From positions 558,001 to 622,000 of the forward strand of contig NZ_CP135438.1 in NCBI RefSeq assembly GCF_032341995.1: DNA of 64,000 bases, written 5' to 3'. Numbering within the stretch: the first letter of the stretch is position 1; every line of letters starts with the position of its first letter. The notes under the pieces were generated by a model that saw nothing but the letters and a program-made list of their open reading frames with translations, ran no database searches and was not told the origin of the DNA. The position numbers were made by a program, and so were the translations under genes. Of this stretch, positions 1-9,003 are shown piece after piece. The stretch comes from Domibacillus sp. DTU_2020_1001157_1_SI_ALB_TIR_016. Lineage in GTDB: Bacteria; Bacillota; Bacilli; Bacillales; Domibacillaceae.

Positions 1-774
1 TTTATAAGTTCCGCTTGGGACTGTGTCTTCTGCATAATATGGATACTTTTCAACAAGCTCCTGGATTTTATCGTCAGCAATCGGGATGATCACGACGTCA
101 TTTTGTGCTGATAATGCTTCTACTGCACCAGTAGGTGTTCCAGCTGTGATAAACGCTGCGTCAATGTTTCCAGATTGAATCCCGTCCGTCGATTCATCAA
201 AAGAAAGATTTTGGGCTTTAATGTCTTTGTCCGACATTCCATGAATCTCTAACACCTGCATGGCATTAATGTAAGCGCCTGATCCAGGTGCTCCGACAGA
301 GACCGTTTTTCCTTCCAAATCTTCAACCGATTTGATGCCGCTTTTAGCGGTTGTCACAAGCTGCACCGTTTCCGGGTATAGGGAAGCGATCGCCTGGATA
401 TTATCAATCGGGTCTCCTTCAAACATTTCTTTTCCTTCAATGGCGTAAGCGGCAATATCTGTTTGAGAAAAAGCCAGCTCTGCTTCTCCGGCCCGCAATG
501 TTTCCATATTCTCTGCAGAAGCACCGGATGTCTGCGGAGTGATATTTGCATCCGTTTGATCGGAAATAATATTAGCGATTTGCCCGCCAAGCGGATAATA
601 AGTCCCCCCTGTGCCGCCCGTCAGCAAGCTTAAATCCTGGCTTGCGCTTCCACCGCCTCCACTTCCTTCACCTGTGTCAGCCGTGCCGCCGTCGCTGCTT
701 TCACCACAGGCAGCCGTGATGGCCGCCGTCATTAAAACCGTGCCGAACAATACGCTAAAACGAGATTTTTTCAT
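1..774 (-). CDS. TAXI-family TRAP transporter substrate-binding lipoprotein (3' end outside window)
   Basis: Extracytoplasmic solute receptor of a TRAP transporter, delivering its ligand to the fused permease encoded just upstream (920-2971). The start ATG at 774 follows a GGGAGG ribosome site. The protein opens with KK, a hydrophobic stretch and a lipobox-like TAAC, then a Gly/Ser-rich linker typical of lipoproteins. The mature part begins with LLTGGTGGTYYPLGG, the usual opening of TAXI (TRAP-associated extracytoplasmic immunogenic) proteins, and continues with GKTVSVGAPGSG. The reading frame runs off the left edge at about residue 258 of an expected 320-340. TAXI receptors often bind glutamate or other carboxylates, but the ligand cannot be read here. 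Confidence 0.9.
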   Translation of the reverse strand, partial: MKKSRFSVLFGTVLMTAAITAACGESSDGGTADTGEGSGGGGSASQDLSLLTGGTGGTYYPLGGQIANIISDQTDANITPQTSGASAENMETLRAGEAELAFSQTDIAAYAIEGKEMFEGDPIDNIQAIASLYPETVQLVTTAKSGIKSVEDLEGKTVSVGAPGSGAYINAMQVLEIHGMSDKDIKAQNLSFDESTDGIQSGNIDAAFITAGTPTGAVEALSAQNDVVIIPIADDKIQELVEKYPYYAEDTVPSGTYK

Positions 775-919
775 ACATACATCCTCCCTTTTTTTCCTTA
801 ATCACAGCAGTACGAATGGAATAAACCTTTCTTATATATAGAGAAGAGCAGGAACAAGCAAATCTTTTCACTTTGTTTTCCTGTCTTTGATTGAGCAAAA
901 ATGGCTCGATCATAGCCGT

Positions 920-2971
920 TTATTTGACTTTTGGGTAATCTGCTTCGGACTTGTCTTGAAAGGCGTTTCCGCCCCCTTTGTCCTGCTTCCATAAATATTG
1001 TAAGGCCAGCAGTGCGCCAAACATCACTAACCCTGTAATGTCAGAGATGGTTTCCGGGTAAATAAGCAGCAGTCCTACAATGCAGGCGGTGATTCGTTCC
1101 AGCCAGTGCATGTTTCTCATCCAGTGGCCGATCACACCGGCTCCGATGGCAATCATGCCAATCATTGCAGTCAGCACAACCCAGACGATCTCTCCCCAGC
1201 TCGTATTGATCATTAACATTTCAGGTGAAAGAACAAAAATATATGGGATAATAAAAGCGGCAATGGCCAGCTTGGACGATTCAATCCCGGTTTTAATGGG
1301 TTCTCCTCCCGACACGCCGGCTGCGGCAAAAGCGGCCAGTGCTACAGGCGGTGTAATATCGGCGATAATACCAAAGTAAAACACAAACAAATGAGCAGAC
1401 AAATCGGGTACACCGAGTAAAATCATCGCCGGTGCTGCAATTGTAGAAGTGATGACGTAGTTCGCGGTTGTCGGTGAACCCATCCCGAGTACAAGCGCAG
1501 CAATCATCGTCAGGATAAGCGTAGGGATTAAGTAGCCTCCTGCAAGATCAATTAAGCCATTGGCCAGTTTTAATCCCAATCCTGTTTTTGTTACAATGCC
1601 TACGATAATTCCAGCTGCTGCCGTCGCAGCCGCTACAGCAAGGGCTGTGCGTGCTCCGTCTACGAGTGCATGCACAATATCAACAGCTTTCATTCCCCCA
1701 TCTTTATTAATAAAGCCAACAATAATGGAAATGACAATTGAATAAAGCGCGGCATGCGTAACGGTTATATTAGACATCAGCAGCAAAATAATTGCGATAA
1801 TCGGAATGAGTAAATACACTTTCCCGAATACTTCTTTTCTGCTTGGCATCTCTTCTTTTGTCAGCCCGCGCAGCCCAAGCCGTTTCGCTTCAAAGTGGGT
1901 CATAATCCAAATGCCCGAAAAGTACAAAATCGCTGGGATGGCAGCTGCTTTGGCAATATCCCAGTATGTAATGCCGTTTCCGATAAACTCAACCATCAAA
2001 AAAGCGGCGGCACCCATAATAGGCGGCATCAGCTGCCCGCCTGTTGAAGCCGATGCTTCTACAGCTCCAGCGAATTCTTTTTTGTAACCAAGGTTTTTCA
2101 TCATTGGAATCGTAAAAGCACCCGACGTTACCACATTCGCAACAGAGCTTCCGCTGATGGTTCCTTGAAGGGCACTTGAAAAAATTGCTACTTTCGCAGG
2201 CCCGCCGATGCTTCTGCCGGCAATGGCAATGGAAAGATCATTAAAATACTGTCCAACGCCTGTCCGTATTAAGAACGCGCCAAATAATAAAAATAAAAAG
2301 ATAAAAGTAGAGGAAACGGCTAGCGGTGTGCCTAAAATTCCTTCTGTTGTGAAAAACATCGTTTGAACCATACGTTCCAGGGTCAATCCGCGGTGAGACA
2401 AAAAGCCTGGCATGTACGAGCCAAAAAGTCCATAAAGCATGAAAAGGAGCGCAATGATCATAATAGGCAGGCCAACGGTTCTCCTTGTTGCTTCTAGTAC
2501 AAGTACAATCGCTGTCAAGCCGACCGCGAAATCCAGCGGCTCGAGACGGCCGACACTCATCACCAATTCTTCGAAACGGAGCGGCCAATACGCACCTACA
2601 CCGATGCTTAAGATAGAGAAAATCAAGTCGTACCAGGCTACCTGGAGCTTTCCTTTTTGCCTCTTTTTTCGATTAGCCGGAAACAGCAGAAAAATTAAGG
2701 AAAGGGCAAAGCCTAAATGCACGGTTCGCTGAATTTGAGCCGTGAAAACACCAAAAACCGCTGTATAAAGCTGAAACAGGGAAAAAGCCAAAAGGCCAAA
2801 AAAAGCAATGTACCCGAGCAGGCCGGTTAATTTTCTTGTCCCTGCTTCTGGATCATATTTTTCGAGCAGCTTCTGTTGTTCTTCTTCTGATAAATAGCTT
2901 GCTTCATGCTTGGTTGTCAATTCTACTTCACTCCATTCCTCCGTTTCACTTTGAAACTTTTTTTCTTTCAC
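920..2971 (-). CDS. TRAP transporter fused permease (DctQM type, TAXI-associated)
   Basis: Membrane component of a secondary TRAP importer in which the small (4-TM) and large (12-TM) subunits are fused in 683 residues, the usual length for TAXI-type systems. Hydrophobic segments fill the protein from about residue 48 onward after a polar charged N-terminus. Motifs such as GRSIGGPAKVAIFSSALQGT and ASASTGGQLMPPIMGAAAF are typical of the DctM-like half. It lies 145 bp upstream of the TAXI receptor on the same strand, so the two are probably one operon. The assigned start is GTG with no clear ribosome site; a start a little further downstream is possible. Confidence 0.93.
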   Translation of the reverse strand: MKEKKFQSETEEWSEVELTTKHEASYLSEEEQQKLLEKYDPEAGTRKLTGLLGYIAFFGLLAFSLFQLYTAVFGVFTAQIQRTVHLGFALSLIFLLFPANRKKRQKGKLQVAWYDLIFSILSIGVGAYWPLRFEELVMSVGRLEPLDFAVGLTAIVLVLEATRRTVGLPIMIIALLFMLYGLFGSYMPGFLSHRGLTLERMVQTMFFTTEGILGTPLAVSSTFIFLFLLFGAFLIRTGVGQYFNDLSIAIAGRSIGGPAKVAIFSSALQGTISGSSVANVVTSGAFTIPMMKNLGYKKEFAGAVEASASTGGQLMPPIMGAAAFLMVEFIGNGITYWDIAKAAAIPAILYFSGIWIMTHFEAKRLGLRGLTKEEMPSRKEVFGKVYLLIPIIAIILLLMSNITVTHAALYSIVISIIVGFINKDGGMKAVDIVHALVDGARTALAVAAATAAAGIIVGIVTKTGLGLKLANGLIDLAGGYLIPTLILTMIAALVLGMGSPTTANYVITSTIAAPAMILLGVPDLSAHLFVFYFGIIADITPPVALAAFAAAGVSGGEPIKTGIESSKLAIAAFIIPYIFVLSPEMLMINTSWGEIVWVVLTAMIGMIAIGAGVIGHWMRNMHWLERITACIVGLLLIYPETISDITGLVMFGALLALQYLWKQDKGGGNAFQDKSEADYPKVK

Positions 2972-3209
2972 TTTTTGAAAATCAAAACATTTCTTACAGT
3001 TTTAACTATAGTAGAACCGAAATGAATTAATCCTTTTTTTGTCATATTTTCTTCCATACTTTAGTTATTCATTTTACGTAGTAACTCTTAAAAATATTCC
3101 TCTGACTTTTATGTACGGGATGAAGCTGTTATGCTGCGAAGTAGAATTTTTCATAATAGAAACATAAGCAGGCTGTCGTTATTGACTCTCCTCTTGGGGG
3201 AGGCTTTAT
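2972..3209. other. Intergenic region between the TRAP operon and a TnpB element
   Basis: This AT-rich stretch must hold the promoter of the TRAP operon, read leftward. No operator palindrome stands out. It ends with TTTAT at 3205-3209, the presumed target flank of the neighbouring TnpB element. Confidence 0.5.
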
Positions 3210-4010
3210 CGCATTACCGGCCAGAAGACTCCTTCAAATTGCTTTGCAATTAGTGGGAGATGAATGGCCGCTTTTTTTTGTGTGTTTGCTGCTTAGCGGT
3301 TGAAACATATGTTCCCTTTTCGGCATACTATATTTGTTAAATACTGGAGGTGAATCGAGATGATGCTGAATTACCGCTTCGAAATTTTTCCGAATGAGGA
3401 ACAAAAAAGCACCCTTCATTCTTGGGTCAACCTCTGCCGCCAGCAGTATAATTCCGCTCTTCTCGATAAACAAAGAGCCTATCAAAAGAATAAGAAAAAC
3501 CTGACTAAATCTGACCTCAGTGCCCTATTAACTCTATCTAAGAAGCATCATCCATATCTTAAAAAAGTGCCTTCTCAGCCTCTTCAGGAAACATTGGACA
3601 GGCTGGGAAAAGCGTTCGATCAATTCTTCAAAAGGGAAGCCCGCTATCCTAAGGTGAAAAAACATAAAGACTACCACTCTATAACATTTACACAGTTTGG
3701 CATGAGTAAACAAAAAGATAAAAAAGGAAAGATTCACACTGTCCGGCGGGCCGTTTCCTTTGGAAAAGGGGGAAAGCTGCTCATTTCTAAACTGGGTTTA
3801 TTAGAATATCTGCCTCCACCGGAAACTCGATGGCAAAGTAAAACAGGTCATTATTAAGCGCCAGAATGGGCGCTGGTTTGCTATTTTTTGTGTCGAAAGA
3901 CAGGCAGACGTCGATGAAGCAGGAAAATCAATAAAGTTAGAGCATGTTTATTCATGCCTCTGACAGAGATGCTCCATCAAATTGTGCAGCAATTAGTTGG
4001 AGAGGTTCAC
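3210..4010 (+). mobile_element. Internally deleted IS1341-type (IS200/IS605) tnpB element
   Basis: Degenerate copy of the intact element at 13769-15261. Both ends are kept: the left end (from about 3210, after a TTTAT flank) with the hairpin around 3234-3257, and the right end ending in GGTTCAC at 4010 with the AATTG/CAATT hairpin at 3975-3995. The middle is missing: sequence matching the intact copy up to about 14465 is joined to sequence matching from about 15155, so roughly 690 bp including the RuvC half of TnpB is lost. No TnpA gene is present, so movement would need TnpA in trans. Confidence 0.85.
3360..3857 (+). pseudogene. tnpB: tnpB remnant (N-terminal half, frameshifted)
   Basis: The first about 145 codons are nearly identical to the N-terminus of the intact TnpB at 13915. 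An extra base near 3797-3800 then shifts the frame, giving a short aberrant tail that stops at 3857. The rest of the gene is removed by the internal deletion. None of the RuvC residues (D198, E282 and D362 of the intact copy) is encoded, so the product cannot be a nuclease. Confidence 0.9.
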
Positions 4011-4051
4011 AGTATGAACTGTACAATTCTTGATAGAAAGGGCAGAATGGG

Positions 4052-4282
4052 ATGCGAAGTTATAGAATGGTGTTAACCATTTTATTGATGAATTTATTTA
4101 TTGCATTTTTGGGGAGCGGTCTTGTGGGGCCGGTAACGCCTACTATCATGAACGAGCTGAATATAAACGGGGCGATCGTCGGTTATATGGTTGCTGCGTT
4201 CGCAGTAACACAGCTTATAGCCTCTCCTTCAGCGGGAAAGTATGCTCTAATTGCTTACGAGTGTGATCCAGAAACGTATTGA
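4052..4282 (+). pseudogene. 5' stub of a major facilitator superfamily transporter
   Basis: The first about 62 residues look like TM1 and TM2 of a drug-efflux-type MFS protein (GLVGPVTPTIMNELN, then VTQLIASPSAGK, where the family has a SPxAGK motif before the first cytoplasmic loop). After GK the similarity ends abruptly and the frame stops 14 codons later. A full MFS gene needs about 400 codons, so this is a truncated relic. It lies directly beside the right end of the degraded TnpB element, suggesting a local rearrangement. Confidence 0.75.
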
Positions 4283-4374
4283 GAAAGTTATTGTAAACCC
4301 GTGAGGAGGCTACGGCGGCCCGAGGCTTATTTAGTAGAAATGAAAATTCGTATTTTAAATTGAAAAGCAAAAAA

Positions 4375-4401
4375 GGCCGGGAAGCAAAATGCTTCCCGGC
4401 C
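4375..4401. terminator. Bidirectional rho-independent terminator
   Basis: Perfect 12-bp stem GGCCGGGAAGCA with an AAA loop, flanked by an A-run on the left and a T-run on the right, so it can end transcripts from both sides. It lies 20 bp past the stop of the leftward aldolase gene. Confidence 0.92.
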
Positions 4402-4421
4402 TTTTTTATAACGCATAAAGA

Positions 4422-5381
4422 TTATTTAGATGTTGGCGCAAGGCTCGCTTCCGGAGACGTGACATTGTCGTAGAACTGAACATATTTATCACGGTCTTCA
4501 CTGTTACGGTATGCCATTGCCACACGCGGATGTTCGTTTAAAACGCCTGAGATCATGTAAGGGATAATGTAGCCCCACTCCCATTTCTGGCGCATTTCCA
4601 GCATATGGTCTTCAATCACTTTTAATACAGGCTTCATTTCGTAGCTTGGTTTTTGAATATGGCTCACAAGAAGTTCTGTGTTGCAGTTTCCTGCTGCGCG
4701 TCCCATGCCGTATACAGAAGAATCAAGGAATGTTACACCATTGCGCAGGGCTGTTAATGTGTTGGCAAATGCCAGCTGCATGTTATTGTGAGTATGAATG
4801 CCAAGCTGTTTGTTTGGAATCATCGATTTGAATTTTTTCACCTGATGCTCAATGTCAGCAGGGTCCAAGCTTCCAAATGAGTCTACAATATAAACCACAT
4901 CAACCGGGCTTTGTTTTACCATTTCAAAGGCTTCGATCAATTGATGTTCAGGTACACTTGATAGTGCCATAATATTCAAAGATGTTTCGTAGCCCAAGTC
5001 ATGGAACATTTGTACAAGCTCCAAGCCTTTATCTACTTCACGGATGTAGCATGCTACCCGGATCATATCCAGAGGGCTTTCTTCACGCGGAAGAACGTCA
5101 TTTGGATCAACACGGCCAATGTCAACCAGCGCAGACAGCTTCGTGAATTTTTTCTCCGGTAGAATTTCTTTTAAAAAGTTATCATCAAGAAATCTCCACG
5201 GATTAGGTTCAGTCGCATTTAAAAGTCTCGCGGAATTTTTATATCCGATTTCCATATATTCAACACCTGCTTCGCTCAAACCATTGTATAGGTCTTGAAC
5301 AAATTCAATGCTGAAATCCCAGTTATTAACTAAACCGCCGTCACGAATTGTACAGTCGATAATCTTGCTGCGTTGTTCCAT
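4422..5381 (-). CDS. DRE-TIM metallolyase family aldolase (HMGL-like)
   Basis: A 319-residue enzyme of the HMG-CoA lyase / 4-hydroxy-2-oxovalerate aldolase superfamily. It has the N-terminal DCTIRDGG motif (residues 9-16), whose Arg-Asp bind the enolate and metal, and the metal-binding HTHNN motif (196-200), preceded by VDSFG at 166-170. The fold should be a divalent-metal TIM barrel cleaving or forming a C-C bond beside a carbonyl. It lacks the C-terminal communication domain of typical HpaI/MhpE-partner aldolases and no acylating dehydrogenase gene is near, so the substrate is unknown. It appears monocistronic, with a terminator right after the stop. Confidence 0.85.
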   Translation of the reverse strand: MEQRSKIIDCTIRDGGLVNNWDFSIEFVQDLYNGLSEAGVEYMEIGYKNSARLLNATEPNPWRFLDDNFLKEILPEKKFTKLSALVDIGRVDPNDVLPREESPLDMIRVACYIREVDKGLELVQMFHDLGYETSLNIMALSSVPEHQLIEAFEMVKQSPVDVVYIVDSFGSLDPADIEHQVKKFKSMIPNKQLGIHTHNNMQLAFANTLTALRNGVTFLDSSVYGMGRAAGNCNTELLVSHIQKPSYEMKPVLKVIEDHMLEMRQKWEWGYIIPYMISGVLNEHPRVAMAYRNSEDRDKYVQFYDNVTSPEASLAPTSK

Positions 5382-5428
5382 AGTCGTCGTTCCTCCTGTT
5401 TCTTCTGTTAAAGCATATTTACTTTCGC

Positions 5429-5452
5429 GCTTTTATGCTTTTATGCTTTTAT
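5429..5452. repeat. Three tandem copies of GCTTTTAT upstream of the aldolase gene
   Basis: Three exact 8-bp direct repeats lie about 48-71 bp upstream of the aldolase start, in the promoter region. They could be a regulator site or a simple slippage product; nothing in the window tells which. Confidence 0.6.
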
Positions 5453-5887
5453 GTGATAAAGTATCTTGTTATGTTTATATCATGTTTTCCATTAGACTGT
5501 CAATACTTTTTTCAATATTTGATGCTTTTCGTCAAAAATCATCTGGTTTTTTCCTTTTTCCCCGTTTGTTTCTGCTATTGTATCCCAAGGGTGCTCTTCT
5601 GTATATAGAAAACGGGGATTTAACGAAACGAATTCTTTATCGCTGCCTCCCCTATGCTTTTAACTTCTCCAGCGACGTCCCAAAATAATCCGTGATGATT
5701 TTCTCATTCAAACAGCTGTAAATACCATCCATTTTCCTTTTACTTCTGCTGTCCAACTCACTTTCGTCCCCATAGAAAAAGCACCTTTAAGTTAATTCAG
5801 GGATCCCATACCTGTTTTCAACTTAAAGATGCTCATTTGTTCTGCCTTGCAGAATGATCAGCTAAATAACCTTATTTCACAAAGCGA
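5453..5887. other. Gene-poor region, mostly noncoding
   Basis: No intact gene is supported. A short decayed coding trace on the minus strand is listed separately (5652-5790). The rest is AT-rich sequence with no clear promoter or RNA signature. Confidence 0.5.
5652..5790 (-). pseudogene. Decayed C-terminus, possibly of an SRPBCC (START-like) protein
   Basis: Reading the minus strand with one frameshift gives GTKVSWTAEVKGK followed by MDGIYSCLNEKIITDYFGTS and a short tail to a stop. This resembles the last strand and helix of small SRPBCC/polyketide-cyclase-like proteins. There is no start and most of the gene is missing. The assignment rests on about 45 residues and is tentative. Confidence 0.35.
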
Positions 5888-6529
5888 TTATTCAGATTCC
5901 CCTACAACTGAGAAACGTGCATTTACATGCTCTGGATTTTCCATTTCATCTAATACAGCAATCGCATAGTCTGCATAGCTGATGTAGCTTTCACCTTTTG
6001 CATTTAAAATCAGATTGTCCTGACCTTTTTGGTACGTACCCGTACGCTTGCCTGCCGGGTCAAAGAATCCAGCTGGGCTGATGTATGTCCACGTAATACC
6101 GCTTGTGTGTTCCAGTTCAGCCAGGTTTTTTCCCATATTCACCGCTGTTGGAAGATAGGCTTCTGGAAAATCAGGTGTTTCGAATACCCGGACTGTTTTT
6201 GCTTCATCTACGAATAAGCTGCCGGCACCCCCTACGACAACTAATTTTGTTTTCGGTGCGCCTTTTAGCGCTTCAATCAGTACCTGGCCCGCCTCCACAT
6301 GCAGATGCTCTTCGCCTGGAGCGGCATTAAAGGCATTCACAACTACATCAAATACCTTTATATCCTCTGCTTTCAAATTAAAAATGTCTTTTTCGATGAC
6401 GGCTGCTTTTTCATCTTGTACGTTTGAAGCGTTGCGGACAATAGCGGTTACTTCATGTCCTCTTGAGACCGCTTCTTTTAAAATGAAACTTCCCGCTTTC
6501 CCACTTGCGCCAATTACGCCAATTTTCAT
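5888..6529 (-). CDS. NAD(P)-binding atypical SDR oxidoreductase (YwnB-like)
   Basis: A 213-residue Rossmann protein of the NmrA/HSCARG-like, NAD(P)H-binding group. It opens with MKIGVIGASGKAG, a GxxGxxG dinucleotide motif, followed by an Arg after strand 2 (AIVRNAS) that suits NADP binding. The start at 6529 is chosen because AGGAGG lies just upstream; an earlier in-frame start at 6553 would place that ribosome site inside the gene. Two GTAAC-type palindromes upstream suggest control by a dimeric, possibly redox-sensing HxlR/MarR-type repressor, although no such gene is adjacent. The substrate is unknown. Confidence 0.85.
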   Translation of the reverse strand: MKIGVIGASGKAGSFILKEAVSRGHEVTAIVRNASNVQDEKAAVIEKDIFNLKAEDIKVFDVVVNAFNAAPGEEHLHVEAGQVLIEALKGAPKTKLVVVGGAGSLFVDEAKTVRVFETPDFPEAYLPTAVNMGKNLAELEHTSGITWTYISPAGFFDPAGKRTGTYQKGQDNLILNAKGESYISYADYAIAVLDEMENPEHVNARFSVVGESE

Positions 6530-6556
6530 CTTTTTTCCTCCTGAGCTTATCATATA

Positions 6557-6579
6557 TTTGTAACAATTTAAGTTACATA
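6557..6579. promoter_or_regulatory. Candidate operator 1 (TGTAAC-N7-GTTACA)
   Basis: Inverted repeat with inner arms TGTAAC and GTTACA and a 7-bp spacer, close to the ribosome site of the oxidoreductase gene. It matches the second palindrome at 6621-6645 in arms and spacing. Confidence 0.6.
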
Positions 6580-6620
6580 TAAACTAAAAAAAGAAACTGC
6601 ATAAAGCAGTGATTCGTTCT

Positions 6621-6645
6621 ATTTGTAACTATAAATGTTACAAAT
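6621..6645. promoter_or_regulatory. Candidate operator 2 (ATTTGTAAC-N7-GTTACAAAT)
   Basis: Perfect 9-bp arms with a 7-bp spacer. The centre-to-centre distance to operator 1 is about 65 bp, near six helical turns, so two dimers could bind the same face. The cognate regulator is not in the window neighbourhood. Confidence 0.65.
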
Positions 6646-6824
6646 AGAAAAGTCAACTATTGCTCCTTCTTTTTTTACATATCTTCACACGTAAAGAGTA
6701 CGGATGTTTTGAGAAAAGCCGATAAGGCGCAGGTCGCGTGGCTTCCCTATCGTCTCTTTTTAAGAAGCGATATTTCCCGAAAAGCCTCCTGCCCGTTTTG
6801 GACAGTGAAAGCTCTCATAAAAAA

Positions 6825-6849
6825 AGACTGACGACAAAGTCGTCAGTCT
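6825..6849 (-). terminator. Terminator of the DHA2 efflux gene
   Basis: Perfect 11-bp stem AGACTGACGAC with a 3-nt loop, followed on the minus strand by seven T residues. It lies about 50 bp past the stop of the MFS gene. Confidence 0.92.
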
Positions 6850-6900
6850 CAAAGCCGTCCAACGGCCGCTTTTTGCGCTTTAGGAAGATTCGTAAAGCAT

Positions 6901-8349
6901 TTATCTGTTTGATTCTGCCTGCTTAAAGCCAACAGTCTTAAGGAAGAAAGCAAGAACCAAACCAATGACAGCCAGGATCAAACCGAAAGTAAAAGCGTTT
7001 TGCACGCCTGCGGTTAACGCTTCTCCAATCACAGACGGGTCCGCTGGGTCTTTTACATTCTTCATGAAATCAAGCTGTGCCGAAGACATAATCGTAATTG
7101 CTACGGCTGTACCGATCGCTCCAGACACCTGCTGCAACGTGTTCATCAACGCGGTTCCATCCGGATACAGGTTTTTTGGCAGCTGATTTAAGCCGTTTGT
7201 CTGAGCCGGCATCATAATCAAGGAAATACCGATCATGAGAAGAGAATGCATCACGATAATCGCTAACATAGATGTTTCCGTTGTCACACGGGATAAGCTC
7301 CATAAGGTAACAATGACAAGAATAAACCCCGGAATTACCAATCCCTTTGGTCCGTATTTATCAAAAATACGACCTGTCAGCGGAGACATTAAACCGTTCA
7401 GCACTCCGCCCGGCAAAAGAACAAGACCGGCTGTAAAAGCTGCTAATCCCAGTCCTGTCTGCAAGTATAAAGGCAGCAGGATAGCGGAAGACAAAATTAC
7501 CATAAAAGCGATAAAAACAATGAAAAGCCCAAGGGTAAACATCGGGTATTTAAACACACGCAAATCAATCATTGGCTGCTCCATTTTAAATTGTCTAAGG
7601 GAAAATAAAACAAGCGCCACACATCCAACCGCAAGAGCAGTCATTACGATAGAGCTCGACCATCCGTCTTCGCCGGCTGTACTGAAGCCGTAAACAATGC
7701 CTCCAAAACCAAGAGAGGATAAAACAACAGAAACGGCGTCAATTTTCGGCTTTGTAATCGTAGATACGTTTTGCATATACACCATGCCAAAAAACAGCGC
7801 AAACACTAAAAACGGCAAAGACAGCCAGAAAATCCAGTGCCAGGTTAAGTTTTCAATCAATAAACCAGAAATCGTAGGCCCGATGGCCGGAGCGAACATG
7901 ATTACCAAGCCCATCAGCCCCATTATGGCGCCTCTTCGATGAATAGGGAAAATCAATAAAATTGTGTTAAACATGAGCGGCAGAAGCAGGCCTGTTCCAA
8001 GCGCCTGAATGACCCGCGCCACCATCAGTATGCTAAAGCTGGGTGCTAATGCCGCTATGAGCGTTCCGATAATCGAAAAAAACAAAGCTGCCATAAACAG
8101 CTGCCTTGTGCTGTACCATTGCAGCAAAAGGCCCGTCACCGGAACTAATATCCCCAGTGTTAATAAGTAGCCCGTAGTCAGCCACTGGATCGTTGCAGAT
8201 CCTACATTGAACTGCTGAATCAAATCTCCAAGCGCCATATTAAGCGCTGTTTCACTAAATAACCCAATAAATCCCGCGATTAAGAAGGAAATTAAAATAG
8301 GGGTCGTTTTCACATTTTCTTGTTGCTTTGCTGCAGTACTTGCTGCCAT
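6901..8349 (-). CDS. DHA2 family MFS multidrug exporter (LmrB/EmrB-like)
   Basis: Proton-driven drug exporter of the 14-TM DHA2 family, 482 residues. The membrane segments start near residue 18. The loop motif between TM2 and TM3 is relaxed (VTGLLLQWYSTRQL), and the TM5 antiporter region APAIGPTISGLL is typical. The start follows GGGAGG. It lies 39 bp downstream of a TetR gene on the same strand, the arrangement of B. subtilis lmrA-lmrB, so export of lincomycin-like or related drugs is possible, but the drug range cannot be read from sequence. Confidence 0.92.
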   Translation of the reverse strand: MAASTAAKQQENVKTTPILISFLIAGFIGLFSETALNMALGDLIQQFNVGSATIQWLTTGYLLTLGILVPVTGLLLQWYSTRQLFMAALFFSIIGTLIAALAPSFSILMVARVIQALGTGLLLPLMFNTILLIFPIHRRGAIMGLMGLVIMFAPAIGPTISGLLIENLTWHWIFWLSLPFLVFALFFGMVYMQNVSTITKPKIDAVSVVLSSLGFGGIVYGFSTAGEDGWSSSIVMTALAVGCVALVLFSLRQFKMEQPMIDLRVFKYPMFTLGLFIVFIAFMVILSSAILLPLYLQTGLGLAAFTAGLVLLPGGVLNGLMSPLTGRIFDKYGPKGLVIPGFILVIVTLWSLSRVTTETSMLAIIVMHSLLMIGISLIMMPAQTNGLNQLPKNLYPDGTALMNTLQQVSGAIGTAVAITIMSSAQLDFMKNVKDPADPSVIGEALTAGVQNAFTFGLILAVIGLVLAFFLKTVGFKQAESNR

Positions 8350-8388
8350 CTATCCATTCCTCCCTTTAAAGGCTAAGCCTTCTCCAAA

Positions 8389-8967
8389 TTACCCGCTTTT
8401 CTTAGTCAGTAACATCGGTATCTGCTCCGCGATCACACGAAGAGGCTTATTACTCTTGGCTGTAAGAGAAAGAAGAATGCCTCCTTCTATGACGGCAAGA
8501 ATGATGATACCAAAATCCTCTGCCTGCTTTTCACTGTACCCAGCCTTTATGAACTTTCTAGAATACGTTTCCTTCCACTCTTCAAATGCTGAATGACAGG
8601 CTTTTCGAATAGGCTCGCTCGTCGAATGTTTTTCAGATGCGATCGCCCCGATTGGAAATCCAACCGGTTCTTTTTCATCCCGCATTACCTTGGCTAATTC
8701 GCAAATATGGTCCTGAACAGCTTTGATTGGATCTTCAGTTCGCTCGAACACTTCTTCAATAAAACCAATCACCACGCCCTTTGTATGACGAATGGCTTCA
8801 ACAGCCAGCCCTTCTTTTCCCTCGGGAAAATAGTGATAAAGCGATCCTTTTGGAATCCCGCTTTCTTTCAAAATGTCATTAAGGCCAACTCCGTCATATC
8901 CACGCATACGAAACAGCCTGGAAGCTGTTTCAATCAGCATCCCTTTCGTATTGAGCTTTTTGGTCAT
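8389..8967 (-). CDS. TetR-family repressor (LmrA/YxaF-like)
   Basis: A 192-residue TetR protein with the N-terminal helix-turn-helix around residues 28-50 (LNDILKESGIPKGSLYHYF) and a C-terminal ligand-binding part of the LmrA/YxaF type (IEGGILLSLTAKSNKPLR). It should repress itself and the exporter downstream, releasing DNA when a drug binds. The start follows GAGGTG. A palindrome sits at 8986-9003, just upstream, where an autoregulatory operator is expected. Confidence 0.92.
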   Translation of the reverse strand: MTKKLNTKGMLIETASRLFRMRGYDGVGLNDILKESGIPKGSLYHYFPEGKEGLAVEAIRHTKGVVIGFIEEVFERTEDPIKAVQDHICELAKVMRDEKEPVGFPIGAIASEKHSTSEPIRKACHSAFEEWKETYSRKFIKAGYSEKQAEDFGIIILAVIEGGILLSLTAKSNKPLRVIAEQIPMLLTKKSG

Positions 8968-8985
8968 AGTTCACCTCTTCACATA

Positions 8986-9003
8986 TTAAACCGACCGGTC
9001 TAA
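8986..9003. promoter_or_regulatory. Candidate TetR operator (core GACCGGTC)
   Basis: Imperfect palindrome TTAGACCGGTCGGTTTAA (minus strand) centred about 27 bp before the regulator start. GACC-GGTC cores are typical of LmrA/YxaF-type operators in B. subtilis. Confidence 0.7.
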
